From contig NZ_CP014306.1 in assembly GCF_001557535.2 (NCBI RefSeq), forward strand, positions 124,001 through 188,000: a stretch of DNA of 64,000 bases, written 5' to 3'. This document shows, one piece after another, positions 24,137 to 33,366 of the stretch. The position numbers and the translations under genes are program-made. This DNA is from Burkholderia sp. PAMC 26561 (GTDB lineage Bacteria; Pseudomonadota; Gammaproteobacteria; Burkholderiales; Burkholderiaceae). How positions within the stretch are numbered: the stretch's first letter is position 1; each line of letters starts with the position of its first letter. Below the pieces are notes generated by a model. The model was given only the letters and a program-made list of their open reading frames with translations, was not told the DNA's origin and did no database searches.

Positions 24137-24212
24137 ACAAGAGCGAGACTATAGCGTTTTCCTGATACCGGCGCAATCGAAAACGCTTAAAACCGTCAAA
24201 AGGAGACACCCC

Positions 24213-24671
24213 ATGAACCTCATTCTCTGGCGTCACGCCGAAGCGGAAGATCAGGCTGCGAGCGACCTCGCGCGCCAGTTGACCGGACGCGGCGTCAAGC
24301 AGGCACAGGCGGCCGCGAAATGGCTGAAAAGCCGTATCGATGGCGATGCGCTTTTCCTCGTCAGTCCCGCCACCCGCACCATCCAGACGATGGAAACCTT
24401 CGGCGACCGCTATCAGGTAGCGAAGGAAATCGCGCCGGGTGCGTCCGCGCAGGCTGTGCTCGATGCCGCGCAATGGCCGCAAGGCGCGGCGGAAACGGTC
24501 GTGGTCGTTGGACACCAGCCAACGCTCGGACGCGTTGCAGCCTTGCTGCTGACCGGTCAGGAAGCCGACTGGACCATGAAAAAAGCAGGTATCTGGTGGT
24601 TTCAGGGGCGATCACGCGCGGGCGACAGTCAGATCGTGTTGCGCGCCGTCACGAACCCAGACCTGCTTTAA
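24213..24671 (+). CDS. sixA: Phosphohistidine phosphatase SixA
   Basis: A 152-residue histidine-phosphatase-family protein. SixA removes phosphate from phosphohistidine in HPt domains and in the nitrogen-related PTS in the cytoplasm. The catalytic RHxE motif is RHAEAE at 7-12 (LWRHAEAEDQAA), the conserved arginine pair appears in SPATRTIQTME, and the second catalytic histidine in VVVGHQPTLGRV. The length is right for SixA. The ATG has AAGGAG nine bases upstream. It stands upstream of the OlsB-like gene on the same strand. Confidence 0.92.
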   Translation: MNLILWRHAEAEDQAASDLARQLTGRGVKQAQAAAKWLKSRIDGDALFLVSPATRTIQTMETFGDRYQVAKEIAPGASAQAVLDAAQWPQGAAETVVVVGHQPTLGRVAALLLTGQEADWTMKKAGIWWFQGRSRAGDSQIVLRAVTNPDLL

Positions 24672-24814
24672 AGCCGTTCACAGATCAGATCGAGGAGGGA
24701 GACCAGCCCACGCACTTCATTGAATCGTCACTGTGATGCCATGCGAGCGTCATTCGCGATACTTACATTGTCGGCTATCGGTAATACGTCAGCCAAATCC
24801 ACTGGGGATTGTCA

Positions 24815-25621
24815 ATGCAGGAATCGACGACGCACGCTTTCGTGAACCCATCGAATGGTACGAGCGGCCCGGACCGCTTGCCCCGCGCCGCCGAGACGGT
24901 GACAGCGCAGCACAGGCTGCGGGTATCCTGGGCGCATTCCGAGGCGGAACTTCGCGAGGCGCAACGCCTGCGATACCGCGTGTTCGCCGACGAAATGGGC
25001 GCCCAGTTGAAAGGTCCGGCGGGCCTCGACGTCGATACGTTCGATGCCTTCTGCGACCACTTGCTGGTCCGCGATCTGGACACGCTGAAGGTCGTGGGCA
25101 CATACCGGGTCTTGCCGCCGCACCAGGCCGCGCGCGCGGGCCGGCTCTACGCCGAAAGCGAATTCGATGTCTCGCGCCTCGCCCACCTGCGCCCGAAGCT
25201 CGTCGAAGTCGGCCGCTCGTGTGTCCACGCGGATTATCGAAGCGGCGCGGTCATCATGTCCTTGTGGGGCGGCCTCGCCGCATACATGAAGCAGAACGGC
25301 TACGAGACCATGCTGGGTTGCGCGAGTGTATCGATGGCCGATGGTGGCCACTACGCCGCCGATCTCTTCGATGGCATGGAGAAGGACGCGTTGACGGCGC
25401 TCGAGTACCGGGCGTTCGCGCACACACCGCTGCCGGTGCAGGAATTGCGCACGGGCGCGAAAGTCACGCCGCCGCCGCTCGTCAAAGGTTATCTGCGCTT
25501 GGGAGCCAAGATTTGCGGCGCACCGGCGTGGGACCCGGATTTCAACACGGCTGATTTCCTGACGTTGCTGCGCGTATCCGATATCAACGAACGGTACGCG
25601 CGGCACTTCATGGCTGACTGA
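24815..25621 (+). CDS. GNAT-family N-acyltransferase (OlsB-like, ornithine lipid synthesis)
   Basis: A 268-residue acyltransferase of the OlsB/hemolysin-like type. The core is RLRYRVFADEMGAQL near 48-62, DAFCDHLLVRD near 77-87, VVGTYRVLPP, and LVEVGRSCVHADYRSGAVI, which fits the acetyltransferase-5 fold. OlsB joins a 3-hydroxy fatty acid from acyl-ACP to ornithine, making lyso-ornithine lipid, a phosphorus-free membrane lipid. GGGGAT lies before ATG 24815. Its position beside the ppx-ppk-pho-pst block fits a role in phosphate economy, but no olsA partner is in the window and no clear Pho box precedes it. The specific substrate is inferred. Confidence 0.8.
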   Translation: MQESTTHAFVNPSNGTSGPDRLPRAAETVTAQHRLRVSWAHSEAELREAQRLRYRVFADEMGAQLKGPAGLDVDTFDAFCDHLLVRDLDTLKVVGTYRVLPPHQAARAGRLYAESEFDVSRLAHLRPKLVEVGRSCVHADYRSGAVIMSLWGGLAAYMKQNGYETMLGCASVSMADGGHYAADLFDGMEKDALTALEYRAFAHTPLPVQELRTGAKVTPPPLVKGYLRLGAKICGAPAWDPDFNTADFLTLLRVSDINERYARHFMAD

Positions 25622-25635
25622 GCGCCGCGCCGGGA

Positions 25636-27159
25636 TCAAACGCCCGTATAAACCACCCGATACGGCTTGCCGATCTTCTCCCACTCGGCCGCTTCCTGCA
25701 CGAGGCTGTAGTCGGTCAGCGGATTCAGCGACACCCAGTCGTTGGGCAGCTTTACGTCGAACCCGGCGTTTGTCGCCGTCACCTCGATGGCCGGCAAGCC
25801 GACATCGGCCCGCCGTCTGCACAGCAGCGCCGCGAGCCGCAGGCAGAACAGCAGCGTCCAGTCGACATCACGCGCGTGGGAAAGCTTGCCAAGCTTGCCC
25901 ACATGCCCCAGCACGAGACCGGCAAGGCGCGCCTGATCGGTGCGCGAAAAGCCCGGCATGTCGGCGTGACTTGCGATATACGCCGAATGCTTGTGGTACG
26001 CGCTGTGCGAGATGGAAAGGCCGATTTCATGCAGCGCCGCAGCCCATCCAAGGAACATCCTGTTCTCGATACGGCGCTCGGCATCGACGGAAGACGCGCC
26101 TTCTTCGAGCTGCTCGTAGAAGCTGATGGCGAGCTTCGCGATCCGCTCCGATTGCGCGCCATCGACCGAATAACGGCGCTTGAATCCTTCCACCGTCACG
26201 GTACGCATGTCCTGATGCTGCGTGCGGCCAAGCAGGTCGTAAAGCACGCCGAGACGCAACGCGCCGTCGGTGGTATCGACATAATCGATACCCAGTTCCT
26301 CGAAGACGCCCAGCATGATCGACAAGCCACCGGCCAGCACCGGAATACGGTCGGCCTTCAGTGCGATCAGCTTCAGCCGGTTCACGTTCTCGGCCTTGAT
26401 CAACGCTTTTTTCAGCCGTTCCAGGCCGCCGCGCGAAATGCCGTGCGTGATGCCGGGGTCGTTGAAACCGTTCGCTTCGATCAACTCGGCGAGCGCGCGC
26501 GCCGTGCCCGATGATCCGATCGCCTGGTCCCAGCCGGTCTGTTTGTATTCGCTGGAAATGATCTCGATCTCGCGCTTGGCAGCCAGTTCGGCCTGGCGCA
26601 TGGAGTATTCATCCACATTGCCGGCGGCAAAGAATTGCCGGCTATGGCTCACACAACCTATATAAAGGCTTTCCATGTGAATGGGCGTGTAATGCGAGCC
26701 GATGATGAATTCCGTCGATCCGCCGCCAATGTCCACCACCAGCCGTTTGCCGGCGCTCGCGGGCACGGAGTGCGCGGCGCCAGCGTAGATCAGGCGCGCT
26801 TCCTCGCGCCCCGCAATCACTTCGATGGGAAACCCAAGTGCGTTCTGCGCCTCGGCAAGAAACTCCTCGGCGTTCTTCGCCACGCGCAGCGCGTTGGTCG
26901 CGACCGCGCGCACGTGATCGGGGTGGAAGTCGCGCAGCCGCTCACCGAAACGCTTCAGCGCGTCCCAGCCGCGCAACTGCGAGGCGCGATCGAGGAATTT
27001 GTCGCGTGACAGTCCCGCCGCAAGCCGCACGGGTTCGCGCAGCGCATCGACCTGATAGATCGGGCTTCCTGACGGCGTCTCTTCAACGCGTCCGACGATC
27101 AGCCTGAAGCTGTTCGATCCGAGATCTACGGCTGCCAAAAGATGAGGTGAATTGACCAT
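25636..27159 (-). CDS. ppx: Exopolyphosphatase (Ppx/GppA family)
   Basis: A 507-residue enzyme that hydrolyses terminal phosphates of inorganic polyphosphate and possibly guanosine pentaphosphate. The ASKHA ATPase fold is evident: AAVDLGSNSFRLIVGRV near 8-24, the second phosphate loop VVDIGGGSTEFIIG, and GSSGTARALAELI. The C-terminal HD-like domain includes ALHEIGLSISHSAYHKHS. ATG 27159 opens the usual N-terminus; an upstream in-frame ATG adds 15 residues without homology-like features. It is divergent from ppk, with a shared 314-base regulatory region, and convergent with the OlsB-like gene. Confidence 0.93.
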   Translation of the reverse strand: MVNSPHLLAAVDLGSNSFRLIVGRVEETPSGSPIYQVDALREPVRLAAGLSRDKFLDRASQLRGWDALKRFGERLRDFHPDHVRAVATNALRVAKNAEEFLAEAQNALGFPIEVIAGREEARLIYAGAAHSVPASAGKRLVVDIGGGSTEFIIGSHYTPIHMESLYIGCVSHSRQFFAAGNVDEYSMRQAELAAKREIEIISSEYKQTGWDQAIGSSGTARALAELIEANGFNDPGITHGISRGGLERLKKALIKAENVNRLKLIALKADRIPVLAGGLSIMLGVFEELGIDYVDTTDGALRLGVLYDLLGRTQHQDMRTVTVEGFKRRYSVDGAQSERIAKLAISFYEQLEEGASSVDAERRIENRMFLGWAAALHEIGLSISHSAYHKHSAYIASHADMPGFSRTDQARLAGLVLGHVGKLGKLSHARDVDWTLLFCLRLAALLCRRRADVGLPAIEVTATNAGFDVKLPNDWVSLNPLTDYSLVQEAAEWEKIGKPYRVVYTGV

Positions 27160-27473
27160 CGATTTTTTAGGTTCCGTAGGGTTGTTCGTGCATTCGCCAT
27201 GCATGTCCCGGGCCGCAATGAAACTGAATGCGTGCCGCAGTGCGCCAATTTTAATTCCTGGCGGACCGATGTGCTGGTCTGCTGAAAAGCAAATGAAACA
27301 AACAGGAGGATAAATCGGTTTTGAGGTGCGCTCGGGCGAATCTCGCCAGGGTCGACCTTACGCACGCCCTGCGTTAAATTCGTGACATCATGAATTCATA
27401 AAAACGTCATCATATTGTGGTTCATTCCGGGCGATCCTTGCACATTCCGTTTTTTCGCGCACCTTTAATACTG
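27160..27473. other. Divergent regulatory region between ppx and ppk
   Basis: No gene. It holds the Pho-box-like repeat for ppk (listed separately). A minus-strand promoter for ppx must also lie here, but I see no strong hexamer pair. Confidence 0.5.
27393..27410 (+). promoter_or_regulatory. Pho-box-like PhoB site upstream of ppk
   Basis: AATTCATAAAAACGTCAT matches 13 of 18 positions of the enterobacterial Pho box CTGTCATAAAACTGTCAT, with the two TCAT half-sites 11 bases apart. It ends 63 bases before the ppk start. PhoB is encoded about 3.5 kb away. Confidence 0.6.
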
Positions 27474-29537
27474 ATGTCCAACCGCTATCCCCTTCTGAAC
27501 CGCGAACTGGGCATTCTGGGCTTCAACGAACGCGTATTGTCGCAAGCCGCCGATACCTCCGTCCCGCTGCTCGAACGACTCCGCTTCATCTGCATCACCA
27601 GCAGCAATCTCGATGAATTTTTCGAAGTCCGCATGGCCGGCATGCAGGAGCAGATGCGCGACAACCCGGGCTCGCTTTCACCCGATGGCATGTCGCTGCA
27701 GCACGTGTACGACCTAGTGGTCGAGCGCGCACACCGGCTGGTCCACCAGCAATACGCAATGCTGCAGGACATCGTCTATCCCGCGCTCGAAAGCGAAGGC
27801 ATCTATTTTCATGGCGTCGAGTCATGGACCGAAGCGCAGACCGACTGGGCGCGCGACTACTTTCACAACGAATTGCTGCCCGTGCTGACGCCTATCGGGC
27901 TCGATCCCGCGCATCCGTTTCCGCGCGTGCTGAACAAGAGCCTGAACTTTGTCATCGAACTCGAGGGGAAGGACGCGTTCGGGCGGCAGGCGGTCATGGG
28001 GATCGTGCAGGCGCCGCGCGCACTGCCCCGGCTCGTGCGCATGCCTGAAGCGCTGTCGGGATATCCGCACGGGTTCGTATTGCTCAGCTCGCTGATGCAG
28101 TGCTTTGTCGACCAGTTGTTTCCGCATCTGGTCGTGCTTAGCTGCAACCAGTTCCGGATCACGCGCAACAGCGAATTGTTCGTCGATGAAGACGAAATCA
28201 CGAACCTGCGCGTCGCGCTGCAAGGTGAATTGCCGGCGCGGCACCTGGGCAATGCGGTGCGCCTGGAGGTATCGGCGGAAACGCCTCCACACATGATTCG
28301 AAGGCTTCTGGATGAAAGCGAGCTGAACGACCGCGATTGTTATCGCGTGGACGGGCCGGTGAATCTCGTGCGCCTGATGCAGTTGCCCGAGATGGTCGAC
28401 CGGCCCGATCTCAAGTTCGTCCCGCACATTCCGGCTGTGCCGAGCGTGATCGCGAATGCGTCCAACATGTTCGATGTCATCGATAAAGGCGACGTGCTTC
28501 TGCATCATCCGTACGAGAGCTTTCAGCCCGTGCTGGAGTTGTTGCTTCAGGCCGCCAAGGACCCGCAAGTCGTCGCGATCAAGCAGACGATCTATCGCAC
28601 GGGAACGGATTCGCCGTTGATGGACGCGCTGATGCAAGCCGCGCGCAACGGCAAGGAAGTGACCGTGGTGGTGGAGCTGCTTGCACGTTTCGATGAAGAG
28701 ACGAACATCAACTGGGCGTCGCAGCTCGAGGCCGTGGGCGCGCACGTGGTATATGGCGTGGTTGGCCATAAATGCCACGCGAAGATGATGCTGATCGTGC
28801 GGCGCGTGTCGCAGGGCGGCAAGATGATGCTCAGGCGTTATGCGCATCTTGGGACGGGGAATTATCATCCGCGAACGGCGCGTCTTTATACCGATTTCGG
28901 CATGATGACGGCGAATCAGGAAGTCTGCGAAGACGTGCATCATGTATTCCAGCAACTCACCGGCATCGGCGGCGAATTGCGTTTGCATCAGCTTTGGCAA
29001 GCGCCTTTCACGCTGCATCCAAATCTCATGGAAGCGATTCGCTTCGAAGCGCAAAACGCGCGCGCTGGCAAGAAGGCACGGATCGTCGCGAAGATGAACG
29101 CGCTGCTCGAGCCCACCGTGATCGGCGCATTGTATGAAGCATCGCAGGCGGGCGTGAAGATCGACCTGATCGTGCGCGGCGTGTGTGCGTTGAAACCGGG
29201 CGTAGAAGACCTGTCCGAGAACATCACCGTGCGGTCGATTGTCGGGCGTTTTCTCGAGCATCACCGCATCTTCTATTTTTATGCGGGCGGTGAAGAGAAG
29301 GTGTATCTATCGAGCGCGGACTGGATGGACCGCAACTTCTTCCGGCGCGTGGAAGTGGCTTTTCCGGTAATCGACCGGCGTTTGAAACGGCGGGTCATTG
29401 CGGAAGGTTTGTCGGCGTTTCTCGGCGATAACCAGTCCGCGTGGCTCATGCAAAGCGATGGGCACTACAGGCGGCGACGGCCGGGCAAAGCCATGCGCAA
29501 CGCGCAGCTTGGGTTGCTTACGAAGTTCTGTTCCTGA
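27474..29537 (+). CDS. ppk: Polyphosphate kinase 1
   Basis: Ppk1 transfers the terminal phosphate of ATP onto polyphosphate chains at the membrane; 687 residues. The four-domain order is visible: N-terminal RELGILGFNERVLSQA, the head domain, and then two phospholipase-D-like catalytic domains. The phosphorylated histidine lies in GTGNYHPRTARLYTDFGM, and the second site in FLEHHRIFYFYAGGEEKVYL. ATG 27474 (MSNRYPLL) is the family-typical N-terminus. It is divergent from ppx and convergent with phoR, 20 bases apart. A Pho-box-like repeat suggests induction under phosphate starvation by PhoB. Confidence 0.97.
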   Translation: MSNRYPLLNRELGILGFNERVLSQAADTSVPLLERLRFICITSSNLDEFFEVRMAGMQEQMRDNPGSLSPDGMSLQHVYDLVVERAHRLVHQQYAMLQDIVYPALESEGIYFHGVESWTEAQTDWARDYFHNELLPVLTPIGLDPAHPFPRVLNKSLNFVIELEGKDAFGRQAVMGIVQAPRALPRLVRMPEALSGYPHGFVLLSSLMQCFVDQLFPHLVVLSCNQFRITRNSELFVDEDEITNLRVALQGELPARHLGNAVRLEVSAETPPHMIRRLLDESELNDRDCYRVDGPVNLVRLMQLPEMVDRPDLKFVPHIPAVPSVIANASNMFDVIDKGDVLLHHPYESFQPVLELLLQAAKDPQVVAIKQTIYRTGTDSPLMDALMQAARNGKEVTVVVELLARFDEETNINWASQLEAVGAHVVYGVVGHKCHAKMMLIVRRVSQGGKMMLRRYAHLGTGNYHPRTARLYTDFGMMTANQEVCEDVHHVFQQLTGIGGELRLHQLWQAPFTLHPNLMEAIRFEAQNARAGKKARIVAKMNALLEPTVIGALYEASQAGVKIDLIVRGVCALKPGVEDLSENITVRSIVGRFLEHHRIFYFYAGGEEKVYLSSADWMDRNFFRRVEVAFPVIDRRLKRRVIAEGLSAFLGDNQSAWLMQSDGHYRRRRPGKAMRNAQLGLLTKFCS

Positions 29538-29557
29538 ACGAAAGAGAACGCGGCGCG

Positions 29558-30871
29558 TCAGGCCGCGATCGACTTCCTCAGTGAAGTGCGCGCCGCCGGA
29601 AACTTGACCAGGAATGTACTGCCGCGCCCTTCTTCGCTTTTGATTTCCAGGTCCGCGTGATGGCGCTGCAATACATGCTTGACGATAGCGAGACCCAGAC
29701 CCGTGCCGCCGGTATCGCGAGACCGGCTTCTATCCACACGATAAAACCGCTCCGTCAAACGCGGAATGTGTTCGGCCGGAATGCCGAGCCCGCTATCCCG
29801 CACGGAAAATAGCGCGCGGTCACGAACGCGCTGCCACGTGACGTCGATGGTGCCGCCATCGGGTGTGTATCGAATGGCGTTTGTCACCAGATTGCCGAGC
29901 GCGCTGACGATCTCGGTTTCAGAACCGGACACGGTGAGCGCTTCGTCGATGTTGAACGTGATCCGGTGCCGGCCGCTCGATAAATTGTCGGCGTCCTCTT
30001 CCAGATGACGCAAAACCGCGCGCATGTCGAGCACGTCGTCGCTCGGAGGTTTGCCATCGCCTTCGAGATTGGCCAGCACCAGCAAATCACGCACGATGTT
30101 CTGCATACGCGCCGATTGCTGCTCCATCATTTCCAGATAACGTGCACGGTCCGATTCGTTTAGCGGGATCTCGCGCATGGTTTCAAGAAAACCGGACAAG
30201 ACAGTCAACGGCGTCTTCAACTCATGCGAAACGTTCGCGACAAAATCGCGCCGCATGGAATCCGTTCTCTCCAGCTCGGTTATATCCTGCGTAAGAATCA
30301 GCTTGCGATTCTCGCCGTAAGGGAATATCTGCACCGACAACACATGCTGACGGTTCAAGCCCATTCCACGCATGATCAGCACTTCCTCGTAATGCTGCGA
30401 GGCAAGGTACCGGACGAAGTCCGGCTGGCGCACGAGATGGGTTATATGCTGGCGCAGGTCGCGTTTTGCATCGAGGCCAAAATGCGTTTCAGCAATGGCA
30501 TTGCACCACTCGATCTGATCGGTATCGTCGAGCATCGCAACGCCATTCGGCGACGCCTGAATGCCCTGGATGAACCGCGAATGCTGCTGCTCGACCTGAC
30601 GCACTTGCGCGTGCCAGCGCTTGGCAAGCTTGTGCAGCCGATAATAAATCTCGCCCCACACGCCCGGTGCGCTCGGCACTTCGCCGTACACGGGCGCGTC
30701 GAGCAGACGCCAGAGGCGCTGAGTATGAAAGGTGGTGAACAAGGCTTGCAGGACCAGCATGACGAGCGCAAAACACAGCGCTGTGCGCAAACCAAACAGC
30801 GCACCAACGAACACGCTCAATATCGCGAGTAACGCGAGGGACACGAGAGAACGCGTCCAGATGATATTCAT
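29558..30871 (-). CDS. phoR: Phosphate regulon sensor histidine kinase PhoR
   Basis: This membrane sensor kinase phosphorylates PhoB when phosphate is low; 437 residues. Two N-terminal transmembrane helices (about 10-55) are followed by a PAS-like segment (NGVAMLDDTDQIEWCNAIAE). The phosphorylated H box is VANVSHELKTPLTVLSGFL. The ATPase domain has N box LGNLVTNAIRYTP, G1 VRDSGLGIPAEHI and G2 GGTGLGLAIVKHVL. The gene follows phoB by 82 bases on the same strand. Absence of a large periplasmic loop is typical of PhoR, which senses through PstSCAB and PhoU. Confidence 0.97.
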   Translation of the reverse strand: MNIIWTRSLVSLALLAILSVFVGALFGLRTALCFALVMLVLQALFTTFHTQRLWRLLDAPVYGEVPSAPGVWGEIYYRLHKLAKRWHAQVRQVEQQHSRFIQGIQASPNGVAMLDDTDQIEWCNAIAETHFGLDAKRDLRQHITHLVRQPDFVRYLASQHYEEVLIMRGMGLNRQHVLSVQIFPYGENRKLILTQDITELERTDSMRRDFVANVSHELKTPLTVLSGFLETMREIPLNESDRARYLEMMEQQSARMQNIVRDLLVLANLEGDGKPPSDDVLDMRAVLRHLEEDADNLSSGRHRITFNIDEALTVSGSETEIVSALGNLVTNAIRYTPDGGTIDVTWQRVRDRALFSVRDSGLGIPAEHIPRLTERFYRVDRSRSRDTGGTGLGLAIVKHVLQRHHADLEIKSEEGRGSTFLVKFPAARTSLRKSIAA

Positions 30872-30953
30872 GAATTAGCGGATCGAGATAATTGCCACGC
30901 GAGCCCACGACCCCTATTGGTCGCGGGTTTCATGCATTACACGAGCGCGCGGA

Positions 30954-31661
30954 TCAAGCGCTCTTGGCCAGCCGGTACCCACTGCCACGAACCGTTTCAA
31001 TCATAGCATCGCAACCGGCGGGCTTTAAAGCCGCCCGCAAACGCTTGATATGCACGTCCACCGTCCGCTCTTCGACGAACACGTGATCGCCCCAGACCTG
31101 ATCTAGCAATTGCGTGCGGCTATGCACACGTTCCGGATGCGTCATGAAAAAATGCAGTAGACGGAACTCGGTCGGACCAAGATCCAGCTTGATATCGTCG
31201 GGATGACCATTGGAATGCGCCGCCACGCGATGCGTCGCCGGATCGAGACGCAAGCCGTTGATGGCCACCACGTCTTCTGTCAATTGCGGCGCGCGCCGGC
31301 GCAATACCGCCTTGATCCGCGCCATCAGCTCTTTAGGAGAAAACGGCTTGGTCACATAATCGTCCGCGCCGATTTCAAGTCCGAGCACTTTGTCCTGCTC
31401 GTCGCCGCGGGCAGTGAGCATGATGATCGGAATGTGTTTCGTGCGTTCGTTGCCGCGTAATTCCCGAGCAAAGGCGATGCCGGATTTACCCGGCAACATC
31501 CAGTCGAGAAGCACCAGGTCCGGCAATACGTCGCTGATCAGGTTTTGCGCCTGCTCCGCGTTATAAGCACGAATGGGGCAATGGCCCGCGTGTTGCAGAT
31601 TCACCGAAATCAATTCGGAAATCGCGGGTTCGTCTTCTATAACGAGAATGCTGCTGGGCAT
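30954..31661 (-). CDS. phoB: Phosphate regulon response regulator PhoB
   Basis: An OmpR-class response regulator of 235 residues that activates phosphate-starvation genes from Pho boxes. The receiver has the acidic pocket near 9-11, phospho-acceptor Asp53 in LVLLDWMLPG, and the lysine in VTKPFSPKEL. The C-terminal winged helix includes GPTEFRLLHFFMTHPERVHSR and the recognition region TVDVHIKRLRAALK. ATG 31661 is preferred over GTG 31667 because AGAGG lies five bases before it. It is 60 bases after phoU and before phoR. Confidence 0.97.
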   Translation of the reverse strand: MPSSILVIEDEPAISELISVNLQHAGHCPIRAYNAEQAQNLISDVLPDLVLLDWMLPGKSGIAFARELRGNERTKHIPIIMLTARGDEQDKVLGLEIGADDYVTKPFSPKELMARIKAVLRRRAPQLTEDVVAINGLRLDPATHRVAAHSNGHPDDIKLDLGPTEFRLLHFFMTHPERVHSRTQLLDQVWGDHVFVEERTVDVHIKRLRAALKPAGCDAMIETVRGSGYRLAKSA

Positions 31662-31721
31662 CGGCACCTCTGTAACCTTCTTCGCGTAAGTGAACTTTCG
31701 TCAGTGGGAACTACTTGAATC

Positions 31722-32426
31722 TCAGCTCAGTGCTTCGCGTTCGAGTTGATCGCGCGACACATGGCGGACATCCGTACCCTTCACAATGTAAATGATGAAT
31801 TCAGCAATGTTCTTTGCGTGATCGCCGATCCGTTCGACCGCTTTCGCGATGAACAAGTAGTCGAGTCCCGCTGAAATCATGCGCGGATCTTCCATCATGT
31901 ACGTCACGAGCTTGCGCACGAACGCACGGAATTCTTCGTCGATGGCTTTGTCGTCACGCACGATCTGCGCAGCGGCGACCGTATCCAGGCGCGCGAATGC
32001 ATCGAGCGCGCGGCGCAAGATGGACACCGCCATTTCGCCGGACAACTTGATTTCCGCGATGTTCACGTTGCGGCCCATGCCGTCTTCGTTGATACGCTTC
32101 ACGCGCTTGGCGATCTTTTCGGCTTCGTCTCCGGCGCGTTCGAGATTAGTAATGGTCTTCGATATCGCCATCAACAAACGCAAGTCACGCGCAGCCGGCT
32201 GACGGCGCGCGATGATGTTGCTGCATTCCTCGTCGATCTCGACTTCCATGGTATTCAGGCGCTGCTCGGCCAGAATCACCTTGTCGGCAATATCCATGTC
32301 GAACGCATTGAGCGCCTGCATGGCGTTGATAATCTGCGACTCGACCAAGCCGCCCATTTCCAGCACCTTCGACGAAACCGCGTTCAGATCGGCATCGAAT
32401 TGGCTCGACAAATGTTTATCGGACAT
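31722..32426 (-). CDS. phoU: Phosphate transport regulator PhoU
   Basis: A 234-residue, all-helical peripheral protein that links PstSCAB activity to PhoR and damps the Pho response when phosphate is plentiful. Two PhoU repeats with the metal-binding E/DxxxD patterns are visible (ERAGDEAEKIAKRVKRI and VERIGDHAKNIAEFIIYI). AGGAG lies seven bases before the ATG. It follows pstB by 37 bases in the operon and precedes phoB. Length and motifs are standard. Confidence 0.96.
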   Translation of the reverse strand: MSDKHLSSQFDADLNAVSSKVLEMGGLVESQIINAMQALNAFDMDIADKVILAEQRLNTMEVEIDEECSNIIARRQPAARDLRLLMAISKTITNLERAGDEAEKIAKRVKRINEDGMGRNVNIAEIKLSGEMAVSILRRALDAFARLDTVAAAQIVRDDKAIDEEFRAFVRKLVTYMMEDPRMISAGLDYLFIAKAVERIGDHAKNIAEFIIYIVKGTDVRHVSRDQLEREALS

Positions 32427-32463
32427 ATGTGCTCCTGAAGTCCTTTTTTAGCGCGTTATGCAT

Positions 32464-33351
32464 TCAACCAAAACGGCCGGTGATGTAGTCTTCCGTTTCC
32501 TTGCGGGACGGCTTGATGAAGATCTTTTCCGTATCGCCGAATTCGATCAATTCGCCCAGATACATATATGCAGTGTAGTCCGAACAACGCGCCGCCTGCT
32601 GCATGTTGTGCGTGACGATGACCACCGTATAGTCGTTCTTCAGTTCGGCGATCAACTCTTCGATCCGGCCCGTGGAAATAGGGTCGAGCGCCGAACACGG
32701 TTCGTCGAGCAACAGCACTTCCGGACGGATCGCAATGCCGCGCGCGATGCAAAGACGCTGCTGCTGGCCGCCCGACAAGCCGTAGCCGCTTTGCTGCAGC
32801 TTGTCCTTCACTTCGTTCCACAGCGCCGCTTTCGTCAGCGCCCACTCAACGCGGTCGTCCATCTCCGAGCGCGACAGTTGCTCGAACATCTTCACGCCAA
32901 ACGCGATGTTGTCGTAGATCGACATGGGAAACGGCGTCGGCTTCTGGAACACCATGCCCACGCGAGCACGCAAGAGCGAGATGTCGCGGCGTGTATCGAG
33001 CAGGTTGTTGCCGTCCATCAGGATCTCGCCTTCCGCGCGCTGCTCCGGATAAAGCGCGTACATCTTGTTGAACGTGCGCAGCAGCGTGGACTTGCCGCAT
33101 CCCGACGGACCGATGAACGCGGTCACCTTGTGCTCCGGAATGCGCAGGTTGATGTTCTTCAGCGCATGAAACTTGTTGTAGAAGAAGTTGAGGTTGTTCA
33201 CCTCGATCTTCGGTTTCATCGATCCAACCGGGGGCGCGTGGTGCGTCGGCTTGAAGCTGCCCGGCACGGCGCCGCGTTCTACTGGGTTCGTGTTCATATC
33301 GGTGGCCGGATTAGCGTTCCGGGTGCTCACATCGCTTGCGACTGTGTTCAT
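32464..33351 (-). CDS. pstB: Phosphate ABC transporter ATPase PstB
   Basis: The ATPase of the high-affinity phosphate importer, 295 residues. Walker A is GPSGCGKST, signature [18 protein letters not shown], Walker [15 protein letters not shown] and switch histidine in [16 protein letters not shown], all canonical. A polar N-terminal extension of about 44 residues precedes the ABC domain proper ([20 protein letters not shown]); an internal ATG there could be the true start, since the upstream ribosome binding site is weak. The gene lies 15 bases after pstA. Confidence 0.96.
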   Translation of the reverse strand: MNTVASDVSTRNANPATDMNTNPVERGAVPGSFKPTHHAPPVGSMKPKIEVNNLNFFYNKFHALKNINLRIPEHKVTAFIGPSGCGKSTLLRTFNKMYALYPEQRAEGEILMDGNNLLDTRRDISLLRARVGMVFQKPTPFPMSIYDNIAFGVKMFEQLSRSEMDDRVEWALTKAALWNEVKDKLQQSGYGLSGGQQQRLCIARGIAIRPEVLLLDEPCSALDPISTGRIEELIAELKNDYTVVIVTHNMQQAARCSDYTAYMYLGELIEFGDTEKIFIKPSRKETEDYITGRFG

Positions 33352-33366
33352 GGAAGGGTTTCCGCC

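Noticed and set aside
24672..24814. Pho box before the OlsB-like gene
   Set aside because: CGTCAT and TTGTC occur but not with 11-base periodicity.
27822..29264. 480-codon frame opposite ppk
   Set aside because: Antisense shadow rich in Arg and His.
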